Origin: Euonymus europaeus
Lineage: Eukaryota; Streptophyta; Magnoliopsida; Celastrales; Celastraceae
Length of the DNA: 64,000 bases
Assembly: GCA_963580455.1 (NCBI GenBank)
Contig: OY756958.1
Span: 24,564,501 to 24,628,500, forward strand
Direction of reading: 5' to 3'
The notes beneath the pieces were generated by a model. That model saw nothing but the letters and a program-made list of their open reading frames with translations, did no database searches and was not told the DNA's origin. Each line of letters opens with the position of its first letter. Positions within the stretch are counted from its first letter, which is position 1. The translations under genes and the position numbers were made by a program. Positions 22,570-35,744 of this stretch are shown piece after piece.

Positions 22570-24140
22570 GTTTTCTATGCCAAGGGAAGTAACTCCGCAG
22601 CTGCCAATACAAAAGCCTATATATATTAATCAGCATGCATAATCAACCCATTTGGTCCATGTGCTTATCAACTCCTATATATCAAGAGTGGTATTTATAT
22701 GCACAAGCTCAAGAGGTGTTTGTTTTTCAACCGCAAAAGGAAATAAGTCATGAAGACAAAACAATTAAGGTGATATACAAGTAACAATGACGTACTGGTT
22801 AAAATAACACCTGACATATATATATATATACACTCACACGTAGAGACCAAGAGAGACAAACCAGCAACTAATTCTAAACCATGAAAATCACACCAACTAA
22901 TAAAGCAATATCTCGAAGAACCGAGTAGATGCCCGAGCATGAAAACCAAATTTGTAAACACGGAACGTCATTCATTGAGGAAATAACGCAAACACCTTAC
23001 ATGCCTAAATTAGAGAAGCTGGCCTGTCAACCTGGCCCGCTCATTCCGTGTTATCGACATCAGCCTACTATCAGTCACTGAGGTCCGCCACCGTCCATGG
23101 CAGGAGGTCCAAGGAAGATTGAGTGATTGGAGACTTGGTCACTTGGGGCCGACGGGAAGCTAGCTAGATATAGAAAGTCCGTCAAATCCAGTACAAAAAA
23201 GGTTCTGTTTGATTTCCTGATCAGCTACTACTGGTTATGGTTGTAAGTTGTAATATGATTAGTATTGGCAGAACTAAATATGGAGCTCGCAAATATAATT
23301 GTTGAGAACAAAATTGTTCCTTGGTTTTCCATGAGAACAAAAAAATCATCAAAATGTAGATAACAGTTGTTGGAGACTTGGAGTAATACATATATTCCTT
23401 GGTTTCCACGAGAAAATTCCATATTTTCCATGCAAAGAAAATGCATGGAGTTCCCAAAAGAATTGTGAAGGTTGTGAGACTATATCAATTGCATTGAATT
23501 AAATGCGTTAATGTCATACGAGTATAATCAACAAACTCAATTATATAATATCTATCTATACCACCATTTTTAATATGTATTACCTAATTAGTTAAAACTT
23601 AAAATCGATGGTGCGTACCCCGTACAGTCTCTATTGTACTTAGTGTATCTTATGCGTGAGTGTGACTATATAAAAATTAGTAGGGATAGCCAGTTAATGA
23701 CTTGTACGTAGTTGATCAGTTTACAAGTAATAGATGGTGTTTATATATGTGTGTGTGTGTGTGTGGGGCTCTCAAAAAAAGGAGGCGTTCAAGTTGTCTG
23801 TGACATGCATATATGGCAACCAATGCATGCATAATGCATTTGGTGCGTTTAATTTAACGTCCTGAAAACTCTTATCAAAATAAAAAGTACGTGGCATTTC
23901 TCCAACTAGATCATCTTGAGTTTCATTCTGAGTTGCTCACTTCTCCCAGCTTAATGATGATTGGTTTATATTTGTTCTTAAGATTCCCATCGTCTGTATT
24001 TGGTACATCGTTAAAAAATAAAAAAAATAAAAAAAGTAAACAACTATGGCCCAAGCTCAGAATCAGAAATGGGCCGGTCATTTCTGCTATGCTACGCATA
24101 AAAAAATAGCTAACTCCTGAAACAAACATTGTTTCGAGGA
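22570..24140. other. Intergenic sequence upstream of GDSL gene
   Basis: The left part is the GDSL promoter. The rest is AT-rich with a short GT repeat (about 23746-23764) and no recognised gene. Short open frames on either strand have no domain signature. Confidence 0.5.
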
Positions 24141-24645
24141 GAGGTGTAAATGAGCTGAGCCGCTCATGTTTGGCGTTCGGTTCGAAAAAAGTCCATTCTT
24201 ATTCGACTCGATTTATAAATAAGTCGAGTTTGAGCTTGATTTTAAAGCTCGATTCATAAACAAGTCAAGCTTGAGCATTACAAATCTCGACTCATTGAGG
24301 CTCGCGAACTAACTCGTTAGCTCGGCTCGTTGGTACAACTCGACTATATATGTGTGTGTGTAATAGTTCTTTAATTTTCAATTTAACATTATTAATATAT
24401 TTTAATTTATTAGTAACTGATTAAATAACATTATTATTAGTATATTACATGAGTACTAAATATTAACATATATTTATTAAGTATCATTATTATTATCAAG
24501 CTCGAACTCGACTCATTTAGTGATTTATCAAGTTTTTAACGAGCCAAGAACGAGCCTTAATTTTAAACTCGAGTCCAGCTCGAGCTCATCACATTTGAAC
24601 CGAGCCGAGCTCGAGCTCCTCAAAGCTCGACTCGTTTACACCCCT
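24141..24645. repeat. MITE-like inverted-repeat element rich in GAGCTCGAGCTCGG motifs
   Basis: The left end reads AGAGGTGTAAATGAGCTGAG and the right end, reverse-complemented, reads AGGGGTGTAAACGAGTCGAG. These are imperfect terminal inverted repeats. Both arms are full of CTCGA/TCGAGC motifs and CTTGA stretches, with an AT-rich centre. Sequences like this are dispersed widely in plant genomes as MITE-like repeats. I could not identify a clean target-site duplication, so superfamily is not assigned. Confidence 0.65.
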
Positions 24646-26982
24646 ACATTTGAGTCGGCTCAAACATATGCTACGGTCCAAGCCCAAACGTACAAAAAGC
24701 ACTAGTAACTCATGAAAGGAACATTTGTTAAGGCCCGTTAAGACACCCATTTAGCATATGGTCTAAGCCCAAATGTACAAAAAAGCAAAAAGCACTAGTA
24801 ACTTTTAAAACACCAATTCTTGTGACACTCCATTTGTCAAACTAAAACACGGTTCACTCTTTTTCTCTTCTCATGCTCTGTTTCATTTTCACTGCACACC
24901 ATGGACGACGATGAGGACTTCAAGGTGGACTACGACTATGGTGACTTCATGAAAGAGGATATTTTCGATGACGATGAAGAACCTATGGTAAGTTTTACAA
25001 ATTTCTATGGTATTTTAGGTCACTGTCAATGATCGCGTCTCTTTTAACACTCTTCAACGATCTCATTATAGCTGCCGATTTTGACACCAATTGATGACTT
25101 TTACCATCGTATCCTCCTCCTTGAGATGATAATACCCAAGCTCATCCTGCATTTGGTGAGATACAAACAATGTCAGTGTTTTCTTGGACGATGAGAAAAC
25201 AAAAGAAAAGAAAAAAATAATAATTAAAGAGATAGTTTTTCATCTTCAAAAACGAAAGATCGAACAATCCAACATGCAAAACTAACATATTAGAAAAGGA
25301 AAGAAAATTAACTAAAGTACATAAGAATCAAGATCGATATTATCTCTTCTATGCTTCAGTCTCAAACCAATTTCAACAAATCCACTCAAAATATCCCCTT
25401 TGCTACTTAATGAACTCACTTCAGCAGGCGGCTGTGGTGGTGTTTCTCCTGAACATGGTACCACCTAATTCTCGCCGTCCTCATCCCCCTCGTTACGGTG
25501 ATCAAAATCAGATTCATCAGTTCCATAATCCTAATCCGTTGATTCAGAATCGCTAGGTCCCTGGCTCTCGCCAATTCTCTCATTGGAACTTTCTAATTCA
25601 AATCGATTTTTGTGCATAACACAGCACTTGCAAACTGACACTGCCTGACCAAGCCTAGTACCATAAGCTTTCCATGGAGTGGAGGATTGACATACTTTAA
25701 GTATGCAGAGTCCGGCAATGCTTCTCCGCCATAAAATTATCTTCTTGAACCTTCTTGTCATAGTCACAGCCCCAGCATAGACTCACTGAGTCCGACTCAT
25801 GATACATTCTCGTTGTAGATGCTCTATTTTAGCATATTGGGGTGTAGCTGAGTTTTTTTGAAAAAAACAAACACCTAGGCTGAATTAAGTTTATGAATGT
25901 TATTTAATGTAATTTTTAATTTTGGGTTATGACGGGGAAAACGTGAGTTACAAATAGCCTTACCCATAAACATAAATTTAGACTATTTATGCCCCTATTT
26001 TTCTCAAGTACGACCCAATTCTAGATAACCCAGTCAAAAATAATCATGAGTCAAAGTACACCCATTTTTTCTAATAATTCAAAAAAGTTATTCACACCCC
26101 AAGCATATCTCTTTGAGACATTTTGTCAAACACAATAACAACTCAAGTGTTCTTCCCTTTGCCTCTGCTACTCTCCCCCCTCCATTTAGATGGAACAGCA
26201 AGACCCATGATAGCATCACTTGTTTTGTACGGATACAAACATGAAGATACCTAGAGATGGCATATGTTCCTTAATTAATGACAACTGCCACAACAACAAG
26301 AGCCAGAACAAGAGGAGTCTCGTTGAGCTTTCTTTCTCTTTGATATTCTCACTTTGGTGTATTGTCTTTTTGTTCTACTGTAAGCTTGGCTAGAGCCATG
26401 AAAGTCAAGGTAAGACCTTTTCCCCCTAACCCTTCACCCATAAATATTTATAATTATTTGAATTCCTGGAGATGGTCTTTTGCTTTGATCTTTTTGGTCG
26501 CTCTCATTGTTTAGCATATGGTTTTTAAAACAACTCGGTTCCTCTATCTAATCTCTGCAACACTCCCACTGTTCCTCTTATTCTCCTCAACAACCACATC
26601 ACCAATACCTAGATCTACTGCGTTGTCTCTCGTCCGGTCCCTTCTCATCCATTATCTGAATCCTCTTTGTAAACATCAATAGAACTAGAAATTCGAACTC
26701 CTCAAAAGACTTTGCAGATTGTGCCGTTGAAATCCCCGCAAGAATTTCGCTGCCTGCCCAAAAGTGCAACATAGGTGATTCAAGGCCGTTCGTGTCAAGC
26801 TTCATGATGTTCAACAATGCCAAAACAACCAAAACCCCGAAAATCGTGGCCACCAAGTTCGTGAACTCGTAATCCACCCCATCAAGTTCTTGAAAGATGC
26901 AGAGGGAAGGTGAGGATAAGAGGGAAGGATACAATGATAAGAGGATTGTGCTACAAGGGTGTTTAGGGACTGACTTTTTTTA
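24646..26982. other. Intergenic sequence with unassigned open frames
   Basis: A possible two-exon acidic peptide starts at the ATG at 24901 (MDDDEDFKVDYDYGDFMKED), with a GTAAGT donor after the Met codon near 24987 and a possible acceptor near 25070. No homologous family is recognised. Minus-strand frames at 25531-25767 and 26599-26934 are open but also carry no recognisable motif; they may be decayed gene fragments. Nothing firm can be annotated. Confidence 0.3.
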
Positions 26983-27093
26983 GCATGCGTTTGGATGAGA
27001 GCATGAGTGATAGAGTATACTCTCTCATAAAATATAAAAGCTGAGAATGTATGAGAGTATGAGTGATAGCGTATACTCTCATCCAAACACCCC
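26983..27093. mobile_element. Tourist-like MITE, 111 bp
   Basis: Inverted ends carry GTTTGGATGAGAG (left GCATGCGTTTGGATGAG; right, reverse-complemented, GGGGTGTTTGGATGAG). They are flanked by TTA on both sides (26980-26982 and 27094-27096), as for Tourist/PIF-derived MITEs. The interior repeats ATGAGTGATAGNGTATACTCTC twice, so the element is both internally duplicated and self-complementary. Confidence 0.75.
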
Positions 27094-27096
27094 TTA

Positions 27097-28582
27097 ATTT
27101 TTAAGGGATATATATGGAAAAATTAGAGACGCATATAGTACGAACCATAAACATATGACATGATCCATTTAGCTATTGTAGTCGGGCCATAAACTGGAAC
27201 TCCTAAAAAGATTATCTATTGGTGCTTAAAGGGCAATAAAATAGTTAAATTTGGATAAGTACGAAAATTGTTACTGGTGAGTTAAAGTGTGATAAAATAA
27301 TCTTTTATATTGATTTTAAAAATGGGGCGATAAAATAGTTATTGGTTCTTAAAGATAATATATCCGACCAACCTCAATTCCTACATGGATAACATGTGAC
27401 ATGTCAAAATATTTCAGTAGAATATGATAATTTAAGGGCAGAAGAATTTACATTGAGTGAAAATCACATAATTTCTATGGAAATGTTGCAAGTCATGGTA
27501 AGAAATTTATCTAGGGTATCAAATACAATGTCAAACATCATAGATACGTATCTTTTATGATATTCTATACACACGTGAGATAATTATTTCATTGTTTTCA
27601 TATAATGAAATAGTTTATTTCATCTTATGACATAATAAAGATATGGAAGTCTGAGATATATAATTGTGCTTGGTTAAAAATATATATGATAAAATATAGA
27701 AAATAATGTCTAAAAATGTCTAACGGAGCCGCAACGCGTAACAAAGAGACGCTAAGGGTGTGTTTGGTAATGATTTCCAAAACAGTTTTCTATTTTGAAA
27801 AATCAAATGATTGCTTAAAATTCATTTGCCTAATTTGTTTTGAGTTTTTATTTTTAAAAACAGTTTTCATTTTTCAGTTTTAAAAACTAGAAAACCAAAA
27901 CAACATTTTGTTGTTTTGTAAGATTTTCAAGTGGGATAATTGGAATTAAGATGAATTTATTTTATTTTATTTTTCTCTCTTCTCTCACTCCCAACGATGA
28001 CTCGCCTCTCTTCACCAACATCGTCGTCCGACCACCGGACGGCCTTGCTCCGGTGTTGGCCCAAAATCACCTTCATTTTTACCCGATTGATGAATTTGAA
28101 TTTCATTTTGATAAATTTGAGTTTTATTTGGATGAATTTCAATTTCATTTGACTAAATTTCAATTTTAATTTCATATTTTTCGGTTTCCAAAAACAAAGT
28201 CAAATATCACCAACCAAATGAATTTTTTAACAGTTTTTTTCTCCTAAAAAGTGTTTCTAACAACTATACTCAAAATCGTTTTTAAAAACTAAAATATCTA
28301 ACGTAACTTTATGCAAAATAGACAAAGTCTTGGAATGGAAAAGAAAAGAAAAAAGAAATAAAGTTGACGTGGAAAATCCAACTAGTAATGTACCGTGATC
28401 GTCGAAATCACGATCTAAACCCTACAAAATTGACGGTTTAGATTTGTCCAATTGACTAGCTAGAGAAGTAGCGTCCATCCCAAGCGAAACAATTAGAGTC
28501 GACTGGCAGTTGAGGTCCGATCCAAGAAGATCACTCCGCGTTAGAGAGAGAGAACGAAGGTTTAGGGAGAGACAGAGCGACG
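27097..28582. other. Intergenic and 5' UTR of VPS35
   Basis: AT-rich sequence. A GTGTGTTTGGTAATGATTTCC phrase at about 27760 resembles a MITE end, but no matching right end with target duplication was found. At about 28089-28175 a roughly 21-bp T-rich unit (GAATTTCAATTTCATTTG) is imperfectly repeated. The last 100 bp before 28583 form the purine-rich 5' UTR of VPS35. Confidence 0.45.
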
Positions 28583-31500
28583 ATGGTAGACGGGGCGGAA
28601 GACGAGGAGAAGTGGCTGGCGGCGGGGATCGCTGGCCTCCAGCAGAACGCCTTCTACATGCATCGAGCCTTGGTAAACCTTATCACTCGCTATTTTGATC
28701 AGCTGTCTGTTTGATTTAGGGAAAAAGAGAGAGATAGGAAAGTTAATCGGCGATTCCGAATTTGGAATGCTAACTATGCTCTAATTTGGCAGGATTCGAA
28801 CAATTTGAGAGACGCTTTGAAGTACTCTGCGCAAATGCTTTCTGAGCTTAGAACTTCGAAACTGTCTCCTCACAAGTACTATGACCTATGTGAGCATCAT
28901 TTATTCCCTGCTGAGATATCGTTATTCGTTGTTTTGATTTGTGAGATTCGTTATTTTTCCTACTTAATTTAAATTCGAAGGAAAAATTGTGACTGACTTT
29001 TTGGTTCTGTGATTTGGGCTCGTTGCCCTAGATATGCGTGCTTTTGATGAATTGAGGAAGTTGGAGATGTTCTTCAGGGAAGAGGCTCGGCGTGGTTGCT
29101 CGGTTATTGAACTTTACGAGCTTGTGCAACATGCGGGAAATATATTACCAAGATCGTAAGTTTCATTCACATTCAATATTTATTGGTTTGTTAGTTTTTG
29201 GTCTTCATGCGATGGTTCATTTTTTTTTTGTCACTGTATCCTACGGCCATGATTCATGGTTGACGGGGCTGTGTGGTATTTGATGAATAATTGTATTATA
29301 TAGCTGAGTTTCTAATTTCGAATGGAGGTGAGTGTTATTTACTTAGACCCTATATTTTATGTGGATGACTTTAGCTCTTGAATTATGAGGTTGCAATCCT
29401 AATTGGTTAAAATTGCTTTGAGTACCAGTCATGGTAACACTACTATTAATCAGAAACATACGAGATTGGTGGTTATTTGCATATGCTTTATTTGCTTTGT
29501 GACTTTGTGTAACAGTTGCTTTTGAGTTTCTAATGATTGTGTTGGTCATCTTATACTTCCTTTAATTTCTTTATTGAAATTGAGGATCATGAATTTCGCC
29601 AGTAATTGTGGGTTGATTTGTGTTTGCAATAGTGACCTGATGTGCCTCTTAAATTTTGCGTTTGCATCTAATCTTGATCATACTTGAATCGCTTGAAGCA
29701 TATAACTAAACACTCAGGGAGAGACTATCCAAAACTTAATGTGAACTGTTCATCTATGTTTCCAGCTCTTTATGATGCAATCTTTATAGATTCATAGGCC
29801 AAAACATAACTATTTGATTGACCTGTGAAAGTTTGCAAAACTTGCTGTATGTCTTATTTAATGAGTTACACTCACACTTTCAGGTATCTCCTATGTACTG
29901 TTGGGTCTGTGTACATCAAATCTAAGGAAGCTCCTGCTAAGGATGTCCTTAAAGATCTTGTTGAAATGTGCCGTGGCATTCAGCATCCTCTTCGCGGGCT
30001 CTTCCTGAGGAGTTACCTTTCTCAAGTCAGTAGGGATAAACTACCTGATATTGGTTCTGAATATGAAGGGTATGTATGTATGTATGTATATGGTGGTGGT
30101 TTTTTCCTAGTTTTCTTAGGTTGAATGTTGCATACTTGAATAGGAAAAGGATTTGGTAGCTTGGGGGAAATTGAAAATACGTGGTTTTGACTAAGGTGAG
30201 AACTGATTAAAATTTCGCCAAGTTGGCATATTTTATATCATTCTCTCATAATCTAGAAGGCATGATGACTTAAATTTTGTTGTCTAAAGAAGATTGGATT
30301 CAACATGCCTTTATTGTATTCTTATCATCCCTCAATTAAGGGTGAAAACCCTACCAAAAGGTGACAGGTTAAAATCCTGTCAACAGCCTCTGTGCAATAT
30401 GGGTAAGGCTTTGCAAATTTTGGACTTCCTCATCCCTCCTTCCACTGTGGAAGTGTTGTGTTCAGGGTGGTTTGACCTGGACCAAACAAATTTGCTTATG
30501 AAGTATTAGTTCAATTGCGTTTGTTTTAGTTGATTGATAGATCAAGTGTTATAGGCTTATAGCCCTGGTTGTTAACTGGTGACGGTGTTTGTGGTGGATT
30601 GAAATTAAAGCTCATGCCTAGATTTTTGGACGCCTGCAGGGACGCTGATGCTCTCATGGATGCAGTGGAGTTTGTTCTCCAAAACTTCACTGAAATGAAC
30701 AAGTTATGGGTGCGCATGCAACATCAGGTTGGTTGAAATATCTTTAGTCTGCCTGCTATAATGCTTGGCATGCACGTACCACATGCTTGCATGCCATGAA
30801 GGTAGAAATATGTCATGAGGGCATGATTTCTGGTCATGCAGGTCTTGTAGTGCTTGTGAGTCATTCATACTCTTGGCTGATCCTGAGTTGAGGATTGCTC
30901 TCGGGCTTTCTGGTGGCAGGGATCTACCCGGGAAAAGGAGAAACGGGAGAAAGAGAGGAACGAGCTTCGAGATCTTGTAATTTCAGTGACTTGAAACTTA
31001 TTAGTTTCACTGCAATAAACTTGTATGCTGTATTCAACGTAGAGTAATACGAGACTCTGCTTTTTTCTGTCCATGTTCTTCTGTTAGGTTGGCAAGAACC
31101 TGCATGTTCTAAGTCAGTTAGAGGGTGTTGACCTTGATATGTACAGGGATATTGTACTCCCCAGGATCCTGGAGCAGGTTTGGTTTGTCTAGTTTGCTCT
31201 TAATGTGTGCTGAATTTGTATCTGGTGCCTTTTATTTGTTCGTGTGTGACCATCTGACACTGCATTTCGTATTTTTATAGGTTGTCAATTGTAAAGATGA
31301 GCTTGCTCAATACTATTTGATGGATTGCATAATTCAAGTTTTTCCCGATGAATTTCATTTGCAAACTCTGGAAACATTGTTGGGTGCTTGTCCTCAACTC
31401 CAAGTAAGTAGTATTGCATCTTATGTTCTCATTCAGAGCTTTTTTTTTACACAACTATGACTTGTTTGTGGTCCATTTGAAGACTTTCATCATTTGGTTC

Positions 31501-34500
31501 AATGTATGCCGTTTTGTTTCTTTGTCCAAGTTGATGACATTTAACTTCTTCCATAAATCCAGCAAATTGACCCACTGAGTCTCAAGTTTCATAACATTTT
31601 GTTTCTCAGCCATATGTTGATATCAAGACTGTGCTATCTCGACTAATGGAAAGGCTTTCAAGCTATGCCGCTTCAAGTCCAGGAGTGTTGTCTGAGTTCT
31701 TGCTAGTGGAAGCTTTTTCGAAATTGAACAATTCCATAGGGAAGGTAAAATTTGGCTTGTTATTGGAAAATGTAAGCCATAGGTGAAAAAAAACTTTAAT
31801 ATGTTGACAGTTGACTATTTAGAGAGGGGAATTTCCCATGCGTTGCTTTTGTTAATGTCACAAACCATTTTCTACCAATTTCGTTGTTTACAAGCAAACA
31901 TGTGGCTCAATGTTAGAGTTGTAAGGGGTCTAACCTAGATGTCATGAGTTTAATACATGGAAATAGTTTTCACATATTATGTGAGGAAGATCTGCATGCA
32001 TATGTCTGTCCCCGACCCCTGCCCAGTGCGGAGTTTTGTGCACTGGATTTGTTTACTTTATCATTGTTTGTATATATGTCATGTATCTGGTGGAGTTGAC
32101 AATGTAAATGTTTTGCGGCCTTGCATGTTCATTTACCAAATTAGTTACAAAGCATCTTCAGTTTACTTGATCTGTTTATCTTTTAATCTATATATTTTCT
32201 TACTTGGGATTCTTTTGCAGTTGAGATTCTGATGCCTATTTATGTGCAGGTGATAGAGGCACAGGTTGAAATGCCAATTCTTGGAGCTGTAACTTTATAT
32301 TCATCTCTTCTTAAATTTACTCTTCATGTTCATCCTGATCGACTTGACTATGCAGATCAAGTGCTGGTATGTGATCCCCTTTAAATGCAAAGATTAGAAA
32401 TGTTAGCTTTTGCAAGGCCTTCTTGTTTTTGTTATTTTGATAGTGAATATTAGTGATATGATTTTAAGTTCAGAACAGAACTAATTTATGGTTTTCGTTT
32501 TTCTAAGGGAGCATGTGTTAACAAACTCTCGAGCAAAGGGAAGATTGATGACAGCAGAGCAACAAAACAAATTGTTGCACTTTTGAGCTCGCCTTTAGAG
32601 AAATATAATGATATTGTCACTGCACTAAAGCTCTCTAATTATCCCCGAGTCATGGAGTATCTTGACAGTGGAACTAATAAAGTAATGGCAACTGTTATAA
32701 TCCAAAGCGTTATTAAAAACAATACTCATGTCTCTTCTGCTGAAAAGGTACATTTGTCCTCCACTGGTTATCTGTTTCTTCAAGTGAGCTTCTCTGTAAT
32801 CTGGCTCCATCACTTTGTGTAGGTTGGGGCATTGTTTGAATTGATAAAAGGCCTTATCAAGGATTTGGATGGGTCTTCTCATGAAGAGGTTCTGAAGTCA
32901 CTTCCCTGAGTTCTTTGCTTTAATATCTGTTTTAATGATTATGATATAACTTTTTTGATTGCATATGATTTCAAATGTTATCAAGCTTGTTGTCTGTTCT
33001 AATGATTGCATATGAGTTCTTTGCCTGTAGTAAAATTGCCAAGCATCTTATTTTTTTATTGAATTCTCTCTCACAAGGTGCAACAATTGTCATTTCTTTA
33101 GGTTGATGAAGATGACTTCATAGAGGAGCAGAATTCTGTTGCACGTCTTATTCAGATGCTGCACAATGATGTACCTGAAGAGATGTTCAAGGTATTCAAG
33201 TTGGTGAACACAATCGCTTATGTCAACACTCAGTTTTTTCTTTAAATATTTCAGTATGTGAGATTCTTTGGAATATAAAGATATCTATTGAAAAGACCTC
33301 TGCTGTATGTTTATTTTTGTGTTTTTAAATATTTTGTGCTATTTTTTTTAAAATAATTTGATATTGCTGGTATATTTAGAACTGTTATCTTAAGTTCTTG
33401 TTTTTTCTGGACCAGAAAAGGCTCAGGTTTATGATTTTCTTGCTGGTACACTTTTTAAAACGTTGAGGTTTTTGCTTTCTGTGTGAATATATTTTTAACT
33501 TGATGTTGGTTGTTGTGCTTGTACTGAGTTGCAGATCATATCAACGGTGTGGCAGCACATTGTTACTGGAGGAGGAAAGCGTCTATCTTTTACTGTTCCT
33601 GCCCTTATTTTTTCTTCTCTGAAGGTTTGTACATATTGAATTTTTCATTTGGATTCCCAAAATCGGCATAGGTTTGTGTATCATTGTTGGACTTTGTAAT
33701 GAACAGATTGTTATGCAACTGATTTTATCGACAATAATAATGCATTATTTACAAAAATATGAAGATGTAGATTCTCCTTAAGGTTATAGCTTCTGCGCCA
33801 GTTCTTGATATTTCTTCCTCTTCTTAATCTGACAACTTCGCAGTCTGTGAGAGTAGCAACAGTATCTATTTATATTTTTGCAGTTCAAACTTTATTTTGC
33901 CATTTGTTCATGGTTTGTTGTTTGTGACATGCATGCAGTTGGTTAGACAACTGCAGAGCCAAGAAGAAAATCCTTTTGGAGATGATACATCATTCAGCCC
34001 GAAGAAAATTTTTCAACTTTTGAATCAGGTAACTTTTCTCCAGAGTTGCTAATGCTATACGTACTATTGCAATGTGATAGTCGTGGATGGTTTAACTGCT
34101 GTGACGTGATTTGACATTATGAACAATGAGAATGTTTAGTGTTTGTTTGGATCTGAATTTCAAGTTGTACAGTTGGATTTGTAATGACTGAATTCTGCCA
34201 TTCTTGTATTGGAAGAGAGTTGGTTTCCCGTGCATTATTTTTTGCAAATTTAGTCTATTAATTGGCCCCCTTGTGAATATATGGTCATGTTTGTGAATGA
34301 TATTTTTTTCTCTCAGATTGTTGAGGCTTTGTTAACTGTCCCAGCACCAGAATTGGCATTGCGGTTGTACTTGCAGTGTGCTGAGGTATATGGACACTCT
34401 GGTTTATCAATTCCAATATTCCAAGCTAATAAACACTCTTACTCTAATGTGTATTTTGCTTTTGATTTTCCATAAATCAGGCTGCGAATGACTGCGACCT

Positions 34501-35744
34501 TGAGCCAGTAGCTTATGAATTTTTCACCCAAGCATATATTTTGTATGAAGAAGAAATTTCGGTAAGTTTATTCCTGGAGTTCCACTAAAAAAAACTAGAA
34601 AAAAAAAAGATTTTTGTTCCCACAGTTTCCACTCCCAATAGCTTTTGTAGACGTGTATTCTTCCAAGCTTATATGTTTGGTGTAACAGGATTCCAAAGAA
34701 CAGGTGACTGCACTACATTTAATAATAGGAACTCTCCAGAGGATGCATGTATTTGGTGTTGAGAACAGGGATACTCTAACTCACAAGGCCACGGGGGTAA
34801 TCATTCTATTATTTCCACCTTGATTTATCTTTATGATTACCAGTTTTATGGGTTCATCTATGAAGGCTTTTTTTTTTTACTGAGAATCTGATGTGATTGG
34901 CCTTTGCTTTGAGCAGTATTCTGCAAAGCTTTTAAAGAAGCCTGATCAATGCAGAGCTGTTTATGCATGCTCACATCTCTTCTGGGTTGACGATCAGGAC
35001 AGCATAAAAGATGGAGAGAGGTAATTTGTTACCATGTACCTGCAATTTTAAGAATGAAGTGATGACATGTCTAGAAGATAGTGGTGAATGGTGACATGTA
35101 TTAGAGTATCACTTTTGCACTGGGATGGGGGTTCCAAGGTTTATTTTGATAGAGTATGTACATGTGTCTTTTTTTACTATTTATTATCAGATGTACATGC
35201 TTCTTTTGATGCTGAAATTTGTTGTTTTTTGACATAGAAGGGTGTACTATTCACGGTTAATGATATTCTGATTTTGTATCAATTATGATTTCTCCTTTCC
35301 CCATTTTTATTTGTTAACCAGGGTCCTAATATGCCTAAAGCGTGCCTTAAGAATTGCAAATGCTGCTCAGCAAATGTCCAATGCCACGCGAGGTAGTACC
35401 GGATCAGTCACGCTCTTTGTCGAGATTTTGAACAAGTAACTGTTTCAGCCCTGGTTCTGTTATTTTCCATTTATGTCACCCTTTTTTTTGTCAAACAACA
35501 CAAACTAAAACCCTTCCATTGTTGTATTTCTAGGTACCTTTACTTCTTTGAGAAGGGGAACCCACAGATAACTGTTGATGCAATCCAGAGCCTAATTGAA
35601 TTGATCAATACTGTGATGCAGAGTGACTCAACCACCCCTGATCCAGCTGCTGGGGCTTTATTTGCCAGCACTCTGCGGTATGTCCAGTTTCAGAAACAAA
35701 AAGGTGGTGCTATTGCTGAAAAATATGAGCCGGTCAAGGCTTGA
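28583..35744 (+). CDS. VPS35: Vacuolar protein sorting-associated protein 35, retromer core subunit
   Basis: Twenty-one exons: 28583-28672, 28793-28889, 29032-29155, 29884-30069, 30640-30727, 30920-30976, 31088-31177, 31281-31403, 31610-31744, 32250-32366, 32508-32747, 32823-32888, 33102-33191, 33535-33624, 33939-34028, 34317-34385, 34481-34561, 34689-34796, 34917-35020, 35322-35435 and 35534-35744. Together they encode 789 aa, matching plant VPS35. All junctions are GT-AG and phases close. The N-terminus ([20 protein letters not shown]) and the block [15 protein letters not shown], which contains the PRLYL-like VPS26-binding motif, are diagnostic. The rest forms the alpha-solenoid, with [14 protein letters not shown] and [20 protein letters not shown] near the C-terminus that contacts VPS29. 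VPS35 with VPS26 and VPS29 recycles vacuolar sorting receptors from the prevacuolar compartment and acts in PIN trafficking. It looks intact. Confidence 0.96.

Noticed and set aside
25531..25767. Minus-strand 78-aa Cys-containing frame
   Set aside because: Has CKCCVMHKNRFELES but no recognisable domain and no supporting exons.
26599..27086. Overlapping minus-strand frames with hydrophobic segments
   Set aside because: A hydrophobic stretch (ATIFGVLVVLALLNI) suggests a membrane protein fragment, but no family could be named and the frame overlaps the MITE. Left unassigned.
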